NCBI RefSeq assembly: GCF_029837695.1
Contig: NZ_JAOEEA010000002.1
Span: 429,058 to 493,057, forward strand
Direction: 5' to 3'
Source of the DNA: Pseudomonas sp. GD04019
Lineage (GTDB): Bacteria; Pseudomonadota; Gammaproteobacteria; Pseudomonadales; Pseudomonadaceae
Length of the DNA stretch: 64,000 nucleotides
Below are positions 20,634-30,738 of the stretch, piece after piece (position 1 is the first letter of the stretch; each line of letters opens with the position of its first letter). The translations under genes and the position numbers were made by a program. The notes below the pieces were generated by a model. It made no database searches. It was not told the DNA's origin and was given only the letters and a program-made list of their open reading frames with translations.

Positions 20634-21251
20634 ATGAGTGGACGCTACGCCCTGTTCCGTTGGCCCCAGGCCCTGTCGAGCCTGCTGGGTTTTCCCGAAG
20701 GCTTTCCGCAGCGCTGGAATCTGTCGCCCGGCGCCCAGGTGCTGTTCATCCATCAGCCTGAAGGCGAGCTGCAGGCGGCGGCGGGGCGCTGGGGGCTGAC
20801 CCCGGCCTGGCTCGACGACTTCAGCAAGGCGCCGGCCCATGCCCGTGCCGAGACGCTGGCCGAGCAGCCGATGTTCCGCGAGGCCTTCCGTCAGCGCCGT
20901 TGCTTGCTGCCGGCCAACGGCTTCTATGAATGGCGCGGTCAGGCCAACCACAAGCGTCCGTACTGGATGAGTAGCGAGGGGCTGCTGTACTTCGCCGGCC
21001 TGTGGGAGGCCTACCCGACGGCGGGGCAGACCTACCTGAGCGTGGCGATGATTACCGCGCCGGCCAACTATCTGCGCCGCCCGGTGTTGCTCGACCAGGC
21101 CGCTACCCGCGTTTGGCTCGATCCGCAGGCCTCGGTCGAGCAGTTGCAGACGTTGTTGGTGGCGCCGCAGCCCCAGTTGCGCGAGCGGGTGCTGAGTACG
21201 CTGATCAATGATCCTGCATTCGAGGGGCCGGAGTGTCTTACTCCGGGGTAG
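20634..21251 (+). CDS. SRAP (YedK/HMCES-like) family protein lacking catalytic Cys2
   Basis: This 205-aa protein keeps the SRAP fold: GRYALFRW at the start, RWNLSPGAQVLF, RWGLTPAW, ARAETLAEQPMFREAFRQRR and CLLPANGFYEW with the active-site Asn and Glu. Active SRAP proteins expose Cys2 after Met removal and trap abasic sites in single-stranded DNA. Here residue 2 is Ser (MSGRY). The usual H-x-R-M-P near the C-terminus is YLRRP, so the helping His is also changed. It may have lost crosslinking but kept DNA binding. The ATG is the only sensible start. Confidence 0.88.
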   Translation: MSGRYALFRWPQALSSLLGFPEGFPQRWNLSPGAQVLFIHQPEGELQAAAGRWGLTPAWLDDFSKAPAHARAETLAEQPMFREAFRQRRCLLPANGFYEWRGQANHKRPYWMSSEGLLYFAGLWEAYPTAGQTYLSVAMITAPANYLRRPVLLDQAATRVWLDPQASVEQLQTLLVAPQPQLRERVLSTLINDPAFEGPECLTPG

Positions 21252-21276
21252 GTGGGATCGTCACTTGGGAGTGAAT

Positions 21277-21308
21277 GGTGGACTGTTCGCTGCGCTCCTG
21301 AGTCCACC
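21277..21308. repeat. Intergenic inverted repeat between convergent genes
   Basis: GGTGGACT (21277-21284) and AGTCCACC (21301-21308) form an 8-bp stem around a 16-base loop, close to another GGTAGGTGGG copy at 21247. It may act as a weak bidirectional terminator or belong to a dispersed palindrome family. Confidence 0.4.
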
Positions 21309-22217
21309 CTACGGGGTGGGGATGTTTGCTTCGTGGTATTCCGGGCGCTGGGCCAGGCCTTCCTTTAGTAGCTCTACCAGCAGGCGCACCTTGGGTGAGA
21401 GGTGGCGCTGCTGTGGGTAGAGCGCCCATACGGCGGTGTGCGGAGGGCGCTGTTGCGGCAGCAGGTCGACCAGCGCGCCGCTGCGCAGGTGCGGCTGTAC
21501 GTAGTAGTCCGGCAACTGGCACAGGCCGAAGCCGCGCAGGGCGGCGTCGAGTACCGCCTCGCCGCTGTTGCAGCGCCAGTTGCCCTGCACTCGTTGGCTC
21601 AGCTCGCGCCCGTCCTGCTGGAAGCTCCACTGATCGCTGCTGCCGACCAGGCAGTTGTGCCGGCCCAATTCGGACAGCGAGTGCGGTCGGCCGTAGCGCT
21701 CCAGGTAGGCGGGCGCCGCGCACAGATGCATGACCCGTGGTGCCAGGCGGGTAGCGACCAGTCGCGAGTCCTGCAAACGGCCGAGGCGAATGGCCAGGTC
21801 CATGCTGCTGTGCAGCAGGTCGAGGGTCTGGTTGCTCAGTTCGATCTCCACTCGCAGCTGGGGATGGTGCGCCATGAACTGGTTGACTAGCGGCACGATG
21901 AAGCGCTCGCCGTAGGCCACCGCGCAGGTCATGCGCAGCAGACCCTTGGGTTCGTCGTTGAGGTCGCCGATGGCGCGCAGCGCTTCCTCGCGGGCGTCCT
22001 GCAGGCGTTGGCAGTGCTGCAGGAAGGTCTGCCCGGCCTCGGTCAGCGTCACCTTGCGCGTGCTGCGGTAGAACAGGCGGGTCTGCAGGCGTTCCTCGAG
22101 GCGCGCCACCTGGCGGCTGACCTGCGAGGTAGATAGCCCTAGACGCTGCGCTGCGGCGGCGAAACGGCCGCATTCGGCGACCGCGACGAACTCGTCCAGG
22201 CCTTCCCAGTTGCTCAT
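21309..22217 (-). CDS. gfnR: LysR-family regulator of formaldehyde detoxification (GfnR-like)
   Basis: This 302-aa LysR protein has an N-terminal winged helix (FVAVAECGRFAAAAQRLGLS, TSQVSRQVARLEERL, residues ~8-55) and a C-terminal co-inducer domain. It is divergent from adhC-fghA. In P. aeruginosa the equivalent gene encodes GfnR, an activator of this operon responding to formaldehyde-glutathione stress. The symbol rests on this synteny. Direct repeats GATTATCC in the shared promoter region are candidate binding sites. Confidence 0.82.
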   Translation of the reverse strand: MSNWEGLDEFVAVAECGRFAAAAQRLGLSTSQVSRQVARLEERLQTRLFYRSTRKVTLTEAGQTFLQHCQRLQDAREEALRAIGDLNDEPKGLLRMTCAVAYGERFIVPLVNQFMAHHPQLRVEIELSNQTLDLLHSSMDLAIRLGRLQDSRLVATRLAPRVMHLCAAPAYLERYGRPHSLSELGRHNCLVGSSDQWSFQQDGRELSQRVQGNWRCNSGEAVLDAALRGFGLCQLPDYYVQPHLRSGALVDLLPQQRPPHTAVWALYPQQRHLSPKVRLLVELLKEGLAQRPEYHEANIPTP

Positions 22218-22218
22218 C

Positions 22219-23433
<1,215 letters not shown>

Positions 23434-23487
23434 TGCCGGGCCGGGGGCCAAGGCCCCCGGCGCTCGACTCTCGGACGGAGCCATTCC

Positions 23488-24330
23488 ATGACCCTCGAAA
23501 TCGTTTCCAGCAACAAGAGCTGCGGCGGCTGGCACAAGCGCTACCGCCATCGCTCCACTGCGCTCAACTGCGACATGGTGTTCGCCGTGTACCTGCCTCC
23601 GCAGGCGGAGCAGGGCGCCAAGCTGCCGGTGCTGTACTGGCTGAGCGGCCTGACCTGCACCGACGAGAACTTCATGCAGAAGGCTGGCGCGCAGAAACTG
23701 GCCGCCGAACTCGGCCTGATCATCGTCGCCCCGGACACCAGCCCGCGTGGCGAAGGCGTGCCGGATGATGTGAACAAGGCCTGGGACTTCGGCCTCGGCG
23801 CCGGCTTCTACCTCAACGCCACTCAGGAACCCTGGGCGCGTCACTACCGCATGTACGACTACGTGGTGCAGGAGCTGCCGGCGCTGATCGAGGCCAACTT
23901 CCCGGTCACTGACAAACGCGGCATCGCCGGCCACTCCATGGGCGGCCACGGTGCACTGATCTGCGCGCTGAAAAATCCGGGGCGCTACCAGTCGGTTTCG
24001 GCTTTCTCGCCGATCACCAATCCGCTCAACTGCCCCTGGGGCGAAAAGGCGTTCTCCAACTACCTGGGCGACGACCGTTCGCGCTGGCGTGAGTGGGATG
24101 CCTGTGTGTTGCTGGCCGAGGCCACGGAGAAGCTGCCGATCCTGGTCGACCAGGGCGATCGCGACGACTTCCTCGAAGTCCAGCTCAAGCCCCAGGCCCT
24201 GCAGGCCGCGGCCAAGGCTGCCGAGCATCCGCTGACCTTGCGGATGCAGCCGGGCTACGACCACAGCTACTACTTCATCGCCAGCTTCATCGACGATCAC
24301 CTGCGCCACCACGCGGTGGCGTTGGCCTGA
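23488..24330 (+). CDS. fghA: S-formylglutathione hydrolase
   Basis: This 280-aa esterase-D family hydrolase completes formaldehyde oxidation by releasing formate and glutathione. The nucleophile elbow is [10 protein letters not shown] (~Ser152), and the catalytic Asp and His are in DQGDRDDFL and [27 protein letters not shown] is the family hallmark. It follows adhC by 54 bases and shares its operon. The next small membrane gene begins 3 bases after its stop. Confidence 0.95.
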   Translation: MTLEIVSSNKSCGGWHKRYRHRSTALNCDMVFAVYLPPQAEQGAKLPVLYWLSGLTCTDENFMQKAGAQKLAAELGLIIVAPDTSPRGEGVPDDVNKAWDFGLGAGFYLNATQEPWARHYRMYDYVVQELPALIEANFPVTDKRGIAGHSMGGHGALICALKNPGRYQSVSAFSPITNPLNCPWGEKAFSNYLGDDRSRWREWDACVLLAEATEKLPILVDQGDRDDFLEVQLKPQALQAAAKAAEHPLTLRMQPGYDHSYYFIASFIDDHLRHHAVALA

Positions 24331-24333
24331 TCG

Positions 24334-24585
24334 ATGAGCCTGCGCGAAGGGCTCGGGCTGCTACTGCTGCTGGGTGGGGTAGCACTGCTGCCTTTCGCCT
24401 GGTGGCTGAGCCGCGGCTGGCTGGTCGTCGCCCTGGCGCTGGTCTGCGTTGGCGGGCCGCTGTTCTTCACTGCGCGCCGGGCACGGCGCATGGCGCAGAC
24501 GGATGATCGCTCCGGGCCGCTGGTACTCGGTGAGGCCAGGGGCTTTGCCGGGCATCGCGCCTTCGACGAATCCAGCGATGACTGA
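24334..24585 (+). CDS. Small hypothetical membrane protein
   Basis: This 83-aa protein has two adjacent hydrophobic segments (LGLLLLLGGVALLPFAWWL and WLVVALALVCVGGPLFFTA) and a polar C-terminal tail of ~35 residues. Three bases separate it from fghA, so it is probably the operon's third gene. No family is recognised and a role in formaldehyde handling is not supported by the sequence itself. Confidence 0.7.
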   Translation: MSLREGLGLLLLLGGVALLPFAWWLSRGWLVVALALVCVGGPLFFTARRARRMAQTDDRSGPLVLGEARGFAGHRAFDESSDD

Positions 24586-24669
24586 TGTGTCGAGATGAGA
24601 AGGGTTCGCAGGGTGCCGCCCTGCGGTAGAATCGCGGCCTGATTTTTTCTAGGCCAGGTTTTCAGTCCT

Positions 24670-25143
24670 ATGCGTATCGGTCACGGTTACGACGTTCATC
24701 GCTTCGGCGATGGCGATTTCATCACCCTCGGCGGTGTGCGCATTCCCCACAAGTTCGGCCTGGTCGCCCACTCCGATGGCGACGTGCTGCTGCACGCCCT
24801 GAGCGATGCGCTGCTCGGTGCTTGCGCGCTGGGCGACATCGGCAAGCACTTCCCCGATACCGACCCGACCTTCAAGGGCGCCGACAGCCGCGCGCTGCTG
24901 CGCCATGTGCTCGGTCTGATCCACGCCAAGGGCTATGTGGTCGGCAACGTCGACGCCACCATCGTCGCCCAGGCGCCGAAGATGGCGCCGCATATCGACA
25001 CCATGCGCAGCCTGATCGCCGAAGACCTGCAGGTCGAGCTGGATGCGGTCAACGTCAAGGCCACCACCACAGAGAAGCTTGGTTTTACCGGCCGTGAGGA
25101 AGGCATCGCGGTTCACGCCGTGGCGCTGCTGGTAAAAGCATGA
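24670..25143 (+). CDS. ispF: 2-C-methyl-D-erythritol 2,4-cyclodiphosphate synthase
   Basis: This 157-aa enzyme of the non-mevalonate isoprenoid pathway has metal-binding residues in [11 protein letters not shown] and [20 protein letters not shown]. The conserved [11 protein letters not shown] and [20 protein letters not shown] also match. It is a stand-alone IspF rather than an IspDF fusion. The stop overlaps the truD start (ATGA), beginning a tightly packed chain ispF-truD-surE-pcm. Confidence 0.96.
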   Translation: MRIGHGYDVHRFGDGDFITLGGVRIPHKFGLVAHSDGDVLLHALSDALLGACALGDIGKHFPDTDPTFKGADSRALLRHVLGLIHAKGYVVGNVDATIVAQAPKMAPHIDTMRSLIAEDLQVELDAVNVKATTTEKLGFTGREEGIAVHAVALLVKA

Positions 25144-26198
25144 CCGAGCTGGAACTGCTGGGCCCGCGCGCCCATGGCGAGGCCTGTGGCCAGGCCGTGC
25201 TCAAGGCCACCGCCGAGGACTTCCAGGTCGACGAGGTGCTGGATATTCCGCTGTCCGGCACTGGCGAACATTTGTGGCTGTGGGTGGAGAAGCGCGGCCT
25301 CAACACCGAGGAGGCAGCGCGCCGCCTGGCCCGTGCAGCTGGGGTGTCGCAGCGCAATATCAGCTACGCCGGACTGAAGGATCGCCAGGCACTGACCCGC
25401 CAGTGGTTCAGCCTGCACCTGCCGGGCAAGGCCGATCCCGACCTGTCCGCCGCCGAGGGCGAGACCCTGGCCATCCTCAAGGCCGTGCGCCACTCACGCA
25501 AACTGCAGCGCGGTGCCCACTCGGCCAACGGCTTCACCCTGCGCCTGACCGGCCTCAAGGCCGACCGCGAGCTGCTGGAGCAACGCCTGCAGCGCATCCG
25601 CGAGCAGGGCGTGCCCAACTACTACGGCCTGCAGCGCTTCGGCTGGCAGGGCGGCAACGTCGGCGATGCGCGTGCCTTCGCCGAGCGCAGCGAGCTACCG
25701 GAGCAGCGCAACACCCGTTCGCGTCTGCTCTCGTCGGCGCGCAGCTACCTGTTCAACCGTGCCCTGGCGGCGCGCGTGGTGGATGGCAGCTGGAACCGGG
25801 CGCAGGTTGGCGATCTGCTGGCCTTCACCGACAGCCGCAGCTTCTTTATGGCCGGCGAGGCGGAGACCAGCGATCCGCGCCTGGCCATTCTCGATCTGCA
25901 CCCGACCGGCCCGTTGTGGGGCGAGGGGGCGTCGCCTGCCGCAGGTTCGGCACAGGTGCTGGAGCAGGGGCTGGCCGAGGCCGAGCCGGCGTTGACCGCC
26001 TGGCTGGCGAAGGCGGGCATGGCGCACGAACGGCGTATCCTGCGCCTCCCCATCGCCGGGCTGACGTGGCATTATCCGGAGCCTGAGATAGTGCAACTGC
26101 AATTCGTCCTGCCGGCCGGATGCTTCGCCACCGCGGTGGTGCGCGAACTGGTCGATCTGCTGCCGGCAGGGCACACGGACTCCCCATGCGAATTCTGA
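25140..26198 (+). CDS. truD: tRNA pseudouridine(13) synthase
   Basis: This 352-aa enzyme makes pseudouridine 13 in tRNA-Glu and others. The catalytic Asp is in the family signature [17 protein letters not shown] (~residue 80), and the C-terminal domain contains [14 protein letters not shown]. The start overlaps ispF by 4 bases and the end overlaps surE by 13, as in other pseudomonads. Confidence 0.95.
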   Translation: MTELELLGPRAHGEACGQAVLKATAEDFQVDEVLDIPLSGTGEHLWLWVEKRGLNTEEAARRLARAAGVSQRNISYAGLKDRQALTRQWFSLHLPGKADPDLSAAEGETLAILKAVRHSRKLQRGAHSANGFTLRLTGLKADRELLEQRLQRIREQGVPNYYGLQRFGWQGGNVGDARAFAERSELPEQRNTRSRLLSSARSYLFNRALAARVVDGSWNRAQVGDLLAFTDSRSFFMAGEAETSDPRLAILDLHPTGPLWGEGASPAAGSAQVLEQGLAEAEPALTAWLAKAGMAHERRILRLPIAGLTWHYPEPEIVQLQFVLPAGCFATAVVRELVDLLPAGHTDSPCEF

Positions 26199-26935
26199 TC
26201 TCCAACGACGACGGGGTGATGGCACCCGGTATCGCCGCGCTGCATGGCGCGCTGCAAGACTATGCCGAGTGCACCATCGTCGCGCCCACCGAAGACAAGA
26301 GCGGTGCCAGCAGCTCGCTGACCCTGGACCGCCCGCTGCATCCGGCGACCATGCCCAACGGCTATATCGGCCTCAATGGCACGCCGACCGATTGCGTGCA
26401 CCTGGGCCTCAACGGCCTGCTGGAGCAGGTGCCGGACATGGTGGTGTCGGGCATCAACCTGGGCGCCAACCTGGGTGACGACGTGCTGTATTCCGGCACC
26501 GTCGCCGCCGCGCTGGAAGGCCGCTTCCTGGCCAAGCCGGCCTTCGCCTTCTCGCTGGTGTCGCGGCGTACCGACAATCTGGCAACTGCCGCCTACTTCG
26601 CTCGCAAGCTGGTGGAGGCCCACGAGCGGCTCGACCTGCCGCCGCGCACCGTGCTCAACGTCAATGTGCCGAACCTGCCGCTGGAGCATATCCGCGGCAT
26701 CCAGCTGACCCGCCTGGGCCATCGCGCCCGCGCCGCCGCGCCGGTGAAGATGGTCAATCCACGGGGCAAGGAAGGCTATTGGATCTCCGTCTCCGGCGAT
26801 GCCGAGGATGGTGGGCCGGGCACCGACTTCCATGCCGTGATGCAGGGCTATGTGTCGATCACCCCGCTGCAGCTCGATCGCACCCTGCACGAGGCGTTCG
26901 ACGGCATCGGCGGTTGGCTGGAGGGGCTGGTCTGA
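26186..26935 (+). CDS. surE: 5'/3'-nucleotidase (survival protein)
   Basis: This 249-aa metal-dependent phosphatase acts on nucleoside monophosphates. The metal-binding N-terminus [16 protein letters not shown], the [10 protein letters not shown] loop and [20 protein letters not shown] are diagnostic. The ATG lies inside the end of truD. The stop shares bases with the pcm start (TGATG). Confidence 0.96.
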   Translation: MRILISNDDGVMAPGIAALHGALQDYAECTIVAPTEDKSGASSSLTLDRPLHPATMPNGYIGLNGTPTDCVHLGLNGLLEQVPDMVVSGINLGANLGDDVLYSGTVAAALEGRFLAKPAFAFSLVSRRTDNLATAAYFARKLVEAHERLDLPPRTVLNVNVPNLPLEHIRGIQLTRLGHRARAAAPVKMVNPRGKEGYWISVSGDAEDGGPGTDFHAVMQGYVSITPLQLDRTLHEAFDGIGGWLEGLV

Positions 26936-27609
26936 TGCGCGGCCAGGATCATCTGCAGCGCCAGGGCGTCGGCATGACCTCGCAGCGCACTCGCGAGCGC
27001 CTGATCGAGCGGCTGTACGAGGAAGGCCTGTCCAACCCGCACGTGCTGGAAGTTATTCGCCGTACGCCGCGCCATCTGTTCGTCGACGAGGCACTGGCGC
27101 ACCGCGCCTACGAAGACACCGCGCTACCCATTGGCCACAACCAGACGATTTCCCAGCCTTATATAGTCGGGCGCATGACCGAGCTGCTGCTCGCCGGCGG
27201 CCCGCTGGACAAGGTGCTGGAGATCGGCACCGGCTCCGGCTACCAGACCGCCGTGCTGGCCCAACTGGTGGAGCGGGTGTTCTCGGTGGAGCGCATCCAG
27301 TCCCTGCAGGACCGCGCCAAGGAGCGCCTGGTCGAGCTCAAGCTGCGCAACGTGGTGTTCCGCTGGGGTGATGGCTGGGAGGGCTGGAACGCTCTCGGCC
27401 CGTACAACGGCATCATCGTCACCGCCGCTGCCGCCGAAGTGCCGCAGGCGCTGCTGGATCAGCTGGCCGTCGGCGGCCGCCTGGTCATCCCGGTGGGCGC
27501 CGGAGAAACCCAGGAGCTGCTTTTGATCGTGCGAGAAGAGGATGGCTATTCCCGTCACGTGCTCGACCTGGTGCGCTTCGTGCCGCTGCTCAACGGCCCT
27601 CTGGCCTGA
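26935..27609 (+). CDS. pcm: Protein-L-isoaspartate O-methyltransferase
   Basis: This SAM-dependent repair enzyme methylates L-isoaspartyl residues of aged proteins. The family block is [20 protein letters not shown], with [20 protein letters not shown] and motif [18 protein letters not shown]. The coupled start at 26935 gives 224 aa. An internal ATG at 26974 ([10 protein letters not shown]) gives the length more usual in pseudomonads, so the first 13 residues are uncertain. Confidence 0.94.
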   Translation: MRGQDHLQRQGVGMTSQRTRERLIERLYEEGLSNPHVLEVIRRTPRHLFVDEALAHRAYEDTALPIGHNQTISQPYIVGRMTELLLAGGPLDKVLEIGTGSGYQTAVLAQLVERVFSVERIQSLQDRAKERLVELKLRNVVFRWGDGWEGWNALGPYNGIIVTAAAAEVPQALLDQLAVGGRLVIPVGAGETQELLLIVREEDGYSRHVLDLVRFVPLLNGPLA

Positions 27610-27722
27610 GACCTTGGCGCGTTGTTGCGGCACAGTGCCGGCGGCGAAAGCTGGCGATGCCGGATAATTCCGGCACAATGCGCGACATCTATCTACAAGA
27701 AACACCGGCAGGGGAGCACGGG

Positions 27723-28625
27723 GTGAGTCTCACGAGCGGACAGCAGCGAAAGCGCCTGACAGGCCTCGGCCTGGGGGCAGCAGTCTTCGCAGCCATACTG
27801 TCGGGCTGCAGCAGCTCGCCTTCTACATCGCCGCAGGTGGTGGACCGCACCCACGGCGGCGGCACTGCCGCACCGGCGCGCCCGCAGACTACGGCTGGCC
27901 AGTACGTGGTGCAGCGTGGCGACACTCTCTACTCGATCGCCTTCCGCTTTGGCTGGGACTGGAAAGCCCTGGCCGCGCGCAACAATATTCCTGCGCCTTA
28001 CACCATTCGCCCAGGGCAGCGCGTGCGTTTCGATCTGCCGCAGCAGGGCGGTGCGCCGGTGATGGCGCAGCCGAGCCGGCCGCCGGCAACCAGCGTACCG
28101 AGTACTCCAGCGCAGACGGCCCCGCGTCCGCCGGTGACCACGCCACCTCCGGCGGTGACCCCGTCTCAGCCGCAGCAGCCGGTCAGCCAGCCACCCGTAG
28201 CTACCAGCAGCACACCGGCAACGCCTGGCAAGGTGCAGCAGGTACCGCGTTCGGCGAAGGGCTGGGCATGGCCTTCTGCAGGCGTGCTGATCGGCAAATT
28301 CTCGTCAAACGGGAGTTTGAATAAAGGAATTGATATCGCTGGGGAATTGGGCCAGCCTGTTTTAGCTGCGTCTGATGGTTCCGTTGTGTACGCCGGAAGT
28401 GGTTTACGGGGCTACGGCGAACTGGTGATCATCAAGCACAGCGATGCCTACGTAAGCGCCTACGGACATAACCGCAGGCTGCTGGTGCGGGAGGGACAGC
28501 AGGTCAAAGTCGGACAGCATATCGCCGAGATGGGATCCACGGGCACTGATCGGGTGAAACTCCATTTTGAGATTCGCCGCCAGGGCAAACCGGTAGACCC
28601 CCTGCAATATCTGCCTCGTCGTTGA
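27723..28625 (+). CDS. nlpD: NlpD-like LysM/degenerate LytM lipoprotein
   Basis: This 300-aa outer-membrane lipoprotein has lipobox LSGC with Cys at residue 29 from the GTG start. One LysM domain (QYVVQRGDTLYSIAFRFGWD, ~60-105) precedes a Pro/Gln/Thr-rich linker and a C-terminal LytM domain. The zinc residues are missing (KGIDIAGE instead of HxGxD, VKLHFE instead of HxHFE). It therefore activates AmiC-type amidases at the septum rather than cutting by itself. As in other gamma-proteobacteria it lies just upstream of rpoS, whose main promoter usually lies within nlpD. Confidence 0.93.
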   Translation: MSLTSGQQRKRLTGLGLGAAVFAAILSGCSSSPSTSPQVVDRTHGGGTAAPARPQTTAGQYVVQRGDTLYSIAFRFGWDWKALAARNNIPAPYTIRPGQRVRFDLPQQGGAPVMAQPSRPPATSVPSTPAQTAPRPPVTTPPPAVTPSQPQQPVSQPPVATSSTPATPGKVQQVPRSAKGWAWPSAGVLIGKFSSNGSLNKGIDIAGELGQPVLAASDGSVVYAGSGLRGYGELVIIKHSDAYVSAYGHNRRLLVREGQQVKVGQHIAEMGSTGTDRVKLHFEIRRQGKPVDPLQYLPRR

Positions 28626-28822
28626 CTCTGCAGCCAGCCTGCTCCATGCGTGGGAGGAGCGGGCTTTGGTGTTGCCAGGGAGTCATCCAGCTATTCATCA
28701 GGTGCGCCATGCATCGGCGGCAGGTCAGTCTTGTGCTGACTTGGGGGGCCGGTTCTCCCTGATGCGGAACTGGATTGGGTGCCGCCAAGGCTTGTTGTCG
28801 AACTCAGCACAGGACAACAACA

Positions 28823-29827
28823 ATGGCACTCAGCAAAGAAGCGCCGGAGTTTGACGTCGACGATGAGGTTCTCCTGATGGAGCCCGGCATCGTCCTGGAA
28901 GACATGACAGAGGAAGCCGAGCTGTCTCTTTCCAGCGCCAAATCCAAGAACTCGACCACTACTCTCAAACAGCACAAGTACATCGATTACACCCGGGCGC
29001 TCGACGCGACCCAGCTGTACCTCAACGAGATAGGTTTCTCCCCTCTGCTGACCCCTCAGGAAGAAGTGCACTTCGCGCGATTGGCGCAGAAGGGCGACCC
29101 TGCCGGGCGCAAGCGCATGATCGAAAGCAACCTGCGCCTGGTGGTGAAAATCGCCCGACGCTACGTCAACCGCGGACTTTCCCTGCTGGATCTGATCGAA
29201 GAGGGCAACCTCGGCCTGATCCGCGCGGTGGAGAAGTTCGATCCCGAGCGCGGTTTCCGTTTCTCCACCTATGCCACCTGGTGGATTCGCCAGACCATCG
29301 AACGGGCGATCATGAATCAGACCCGCACGATTCGCCTGCCGATTCATGTGGTGAAGGAGCTCAACGTCTACCTGCGCGCCGCTCGCGAGCTGACCCAGAA
29401 ACTGGATCACGAGCCCTCGGCCGAAGAGATCGCCAATCTGCTGGAGAAGCCGGTGGATGAGGTCAAGCGCATGCTCGGCCTCAACGAGCGGGTTACTTCG
29501 GTGGACGTTTCTCTGGGCCCGGACTCGGACAAGACCTTGCTCGATACCCTCACCGATGACCGCCCCAGCGATCCTTGTGATCTGCTGCAGGACGATGATC
29601 TGTCCGAGAGTATCGACCAGTGGCTATCCGAGCTGACCGACAAGCAGCGCGAGGTGGTGGTGCGGCGCTTCGGCCTGCGCGGTCATGAGAGCTGCACGCT
29701 GGAGGAGGTCGGCCAGGAAATCGGCCTGACTCGCGAGCGGGTACGGCAGATCCAGGTCGAGGCGCTCAAGCGTCTGCGCGAGATTCTGGAGAAGAACGGC
29801 CTTTCCAGCGACGCTTTGTTCCAATAG
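28823..29827 (+). CDS. rpoS: RNA polymerase sigma factor RpoS
   Basis: This 334-aa stationary-phase sigma factor has region 1.2-2 ([59 protein letters not shown]), region 3 ([20 protein letters not shown]) and region 4.2 ([18 protein letters not shown]). The ATG ([10 protein letters not shown]) has AGGA 9 bases upstream. The leader of ~200 bases after nlpD is in the position where translation control acts in other species. A terminator follows within 30 bases. Confidence 0.97.
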   Translation: MALSKEAPEFDVDDEVLLMEPGIVLEDMTEEAELSLSSAKSKNSTTTLKQHKYIDYTRALDATQLYLNEIGFSPLLTPQEEVHFARLAQKGDPAGRKRMIESNLRLVVKIARRYVNRGLSLLDLIEEGNLGLIRAVEKFDPERGFRFSTYATWWIRQTIERAIMNQTRTIRLPIHVVKELNVYLRAARELTQKLDHEPSAEEIANLLEKPVDEVKRMLGLNERVTSVDVSLGPDSDKTLLDTLTDDRPSDPCDLLQDDDLSESIDQWLSELTDKQREVVVRRFGLRGHESCTLEEVGQEIGLTRERVRQIQVEALKRLREILEKNGLSSDALFQ

Positions 29828-29854
29828 CTCAGCCAAGCGGATTGCTCCACCCAC

Positions 29855-29882
29855 CAAGCCCGGCGCTAGCCGGGCTTTTTAT
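29855..29882 (+). terminator. rpoS terminator
   Basis: AAGCCCGGC (29856-29864), loop GCTA and GCCGGGCTT (29869-29877) followed by TTTT. Confidence 0.9.
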
Positions 29883-29892
29883 TGCTCGTCCA

Positions 29893-29910
29893 TGTAAGCA
29901 ATTACTTACG
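29893..29910 (+). promoter_or_regulatory. GacA-binding upstream activating sequence
   Basis: TGTAAG-CAATTA-CTTACG matches the GacA box TGTAAGN6CTTACA with one mismatch. It lies ~180 bases upstream of the predicted rsmZ start, the usual distance in pseudomonads. A second half site (TTGTAAG) follows at 29915-29921. Confidence 0.85.
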
Positions 29911-30049
29911 TGACTTGTAAGTGATCTCAGGAAGAATGCATTGGTTGCGATACATTCTTATCTGTTGATTTTTGGTAAGTATATGAAATTAAATGATTTA
30001 TCTTTGAAAGCGACATTGTTGTAGTGGTGTTTGCTGGCCGCGGGAGGCC

Positions 30050-30077
30050 TTGTTCGGCTGCGGCGAAACGCTAATAT
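30050..30077 (+). promoter_or_regulatory. rsmZ promoter
   Basis: Putative -35 TTGTTC (30050-30055) and -10 TAATAT (30072-30077) have a 16-base spacer, placing transcription start near 30083-30085 at the base of the first RNA hairpin. Confidence 0.7.
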
Positions 30078-30082
30078 GAAGC

Positions 30083-30217
30083 CGTGCCTAGGGAGAAGGC
30101 ACGGGAGCCAGGACGGCGACCAGGGAACCACTGCAGGATGCAGTTCATCAGGAAGATGAAAGGATTCTCAGGGAGTAGGGAAGAAAGAGCGGGCGGCTAA
30201 TCACCGCCCCTTTTTTT
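30083..30217 (+). ncRNA. rsmZ: RsmZ regulatory RNA
   Basis: This RNA of ~135 nt lies between rpoS and fdxA, the normal rsmZ locus. It displays at least eight GGA motifs, several in hairpin loops: CCGTGCC-TAGGGAGAA-GGCACGG (30082-30104), CTGC-AGGAT-GCAG and TTCATC-AGGAA-GATGAA. Such RNAs titrate the translational repressor RsmA/CsrA under GacS/GacA control. It ends in a GGGCGG/CCGCCC stem and seven T residues (30191-30217). The upstream GacA box supports the call. Confidence 0.9.
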
Positions 30218-30238
30218 GCCTGTAGAAAAGGCAGAAAC

Positions 30239-30268
30239 GAAAAGGCCCGCAACATGCGGGCCTTTTGC
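30239..30268. terminator. Terminator for fdxA (minus strand)
   Basis: AAAGGCCCGC (30241-30250), loop AACAT and GCGGGCCTTT (30256-30265). A/T runs flank both sides, so it can also back up the rsmZ terminator. Confidence 0.88.
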
Positions 30269-30278
30269 GTTCTGGGGC

Positions 30279-30602
30279 TTAGCGCTCCAGTTGCGGCAGC
30301 TTGTCCTTCACGCCATCCCACTCCTCGGCGTCCGGCAGCGCTTCCTTTCGCTCGGTGATGTTCGGCCAGACTTCCGCCAGCTCGGCGTTGAGCTCGATGA
30401 ATTCCTGCATGTTCTCCGGTACTTCATCCTCGGAGAAGATGGCCTGGGCCGGGCATTCCGGCTCGCACAGGGCGCAGTCGATGCACTCGTCCGGGTGGAT
30501 CACCAGAAAGTTCGGGCCTTCATAGAAGCAGTCCACCGGGCAGACTTCCACGCAGTCGGTGTATTTGCACTTGATGCAGTTGTCGGTAACGACGAAGGTC
30601 AT
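30279..30602 (-). CDS. fdxA: Seven-iron ferredoxin FdxA
   Basis: This 107-aa electron carrier has two clusters: [14 protein letters not shown] (residues 9-22) and [12 protein letters not shown] (~40-51), the pattern of [3Fe-4S][4Fe-4S] ferredoxins of the Azotobacter FdI/FdxA type. The long acidic C-terminal extension ([20 protein letters not shown]...) is normal. It lies between rsmZ and mutS as in other pseudomonads. AGAG is upstream of the ATG. Confidence 0.96.
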   Translation of the reverse strand: MTFVVTDNCIKCKYTDCVEVCPVDCFYEGPNFLVIHPDECIDCALCEPECPAQAIFSEDEVPENMQEFIELNAELAEVWPNITERKEALPDAEEWDGVKDKLPQLER

Positions 30603-30738
30603 CTCTGATTCTCTCCTCGGGCGGCGGCCTGACCCAATCTGTGCGGGTTTGCAGGCGCTCGGTATTGGCCGCGGCTCAGGCTGTAAACCGGGCAGTCGTA
30701 AAAATGCGCGCGATTCTATCAGCTTGAGCCGGATGGCG

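Noticed and set aside
25060..25085. CCACCACAG word in ispF as another copy of the phage hairpin
   Set aside because: It is coding sequence (Ala-Thr-Thr-Thr-Glu of the IspF signature) without flanking stem arms.
27723..28625. NlpD considered as an active M23 endopeptidase
   Set aside because: The zinc-binding residues of both motifs are missing, so it is an amidase activator type.
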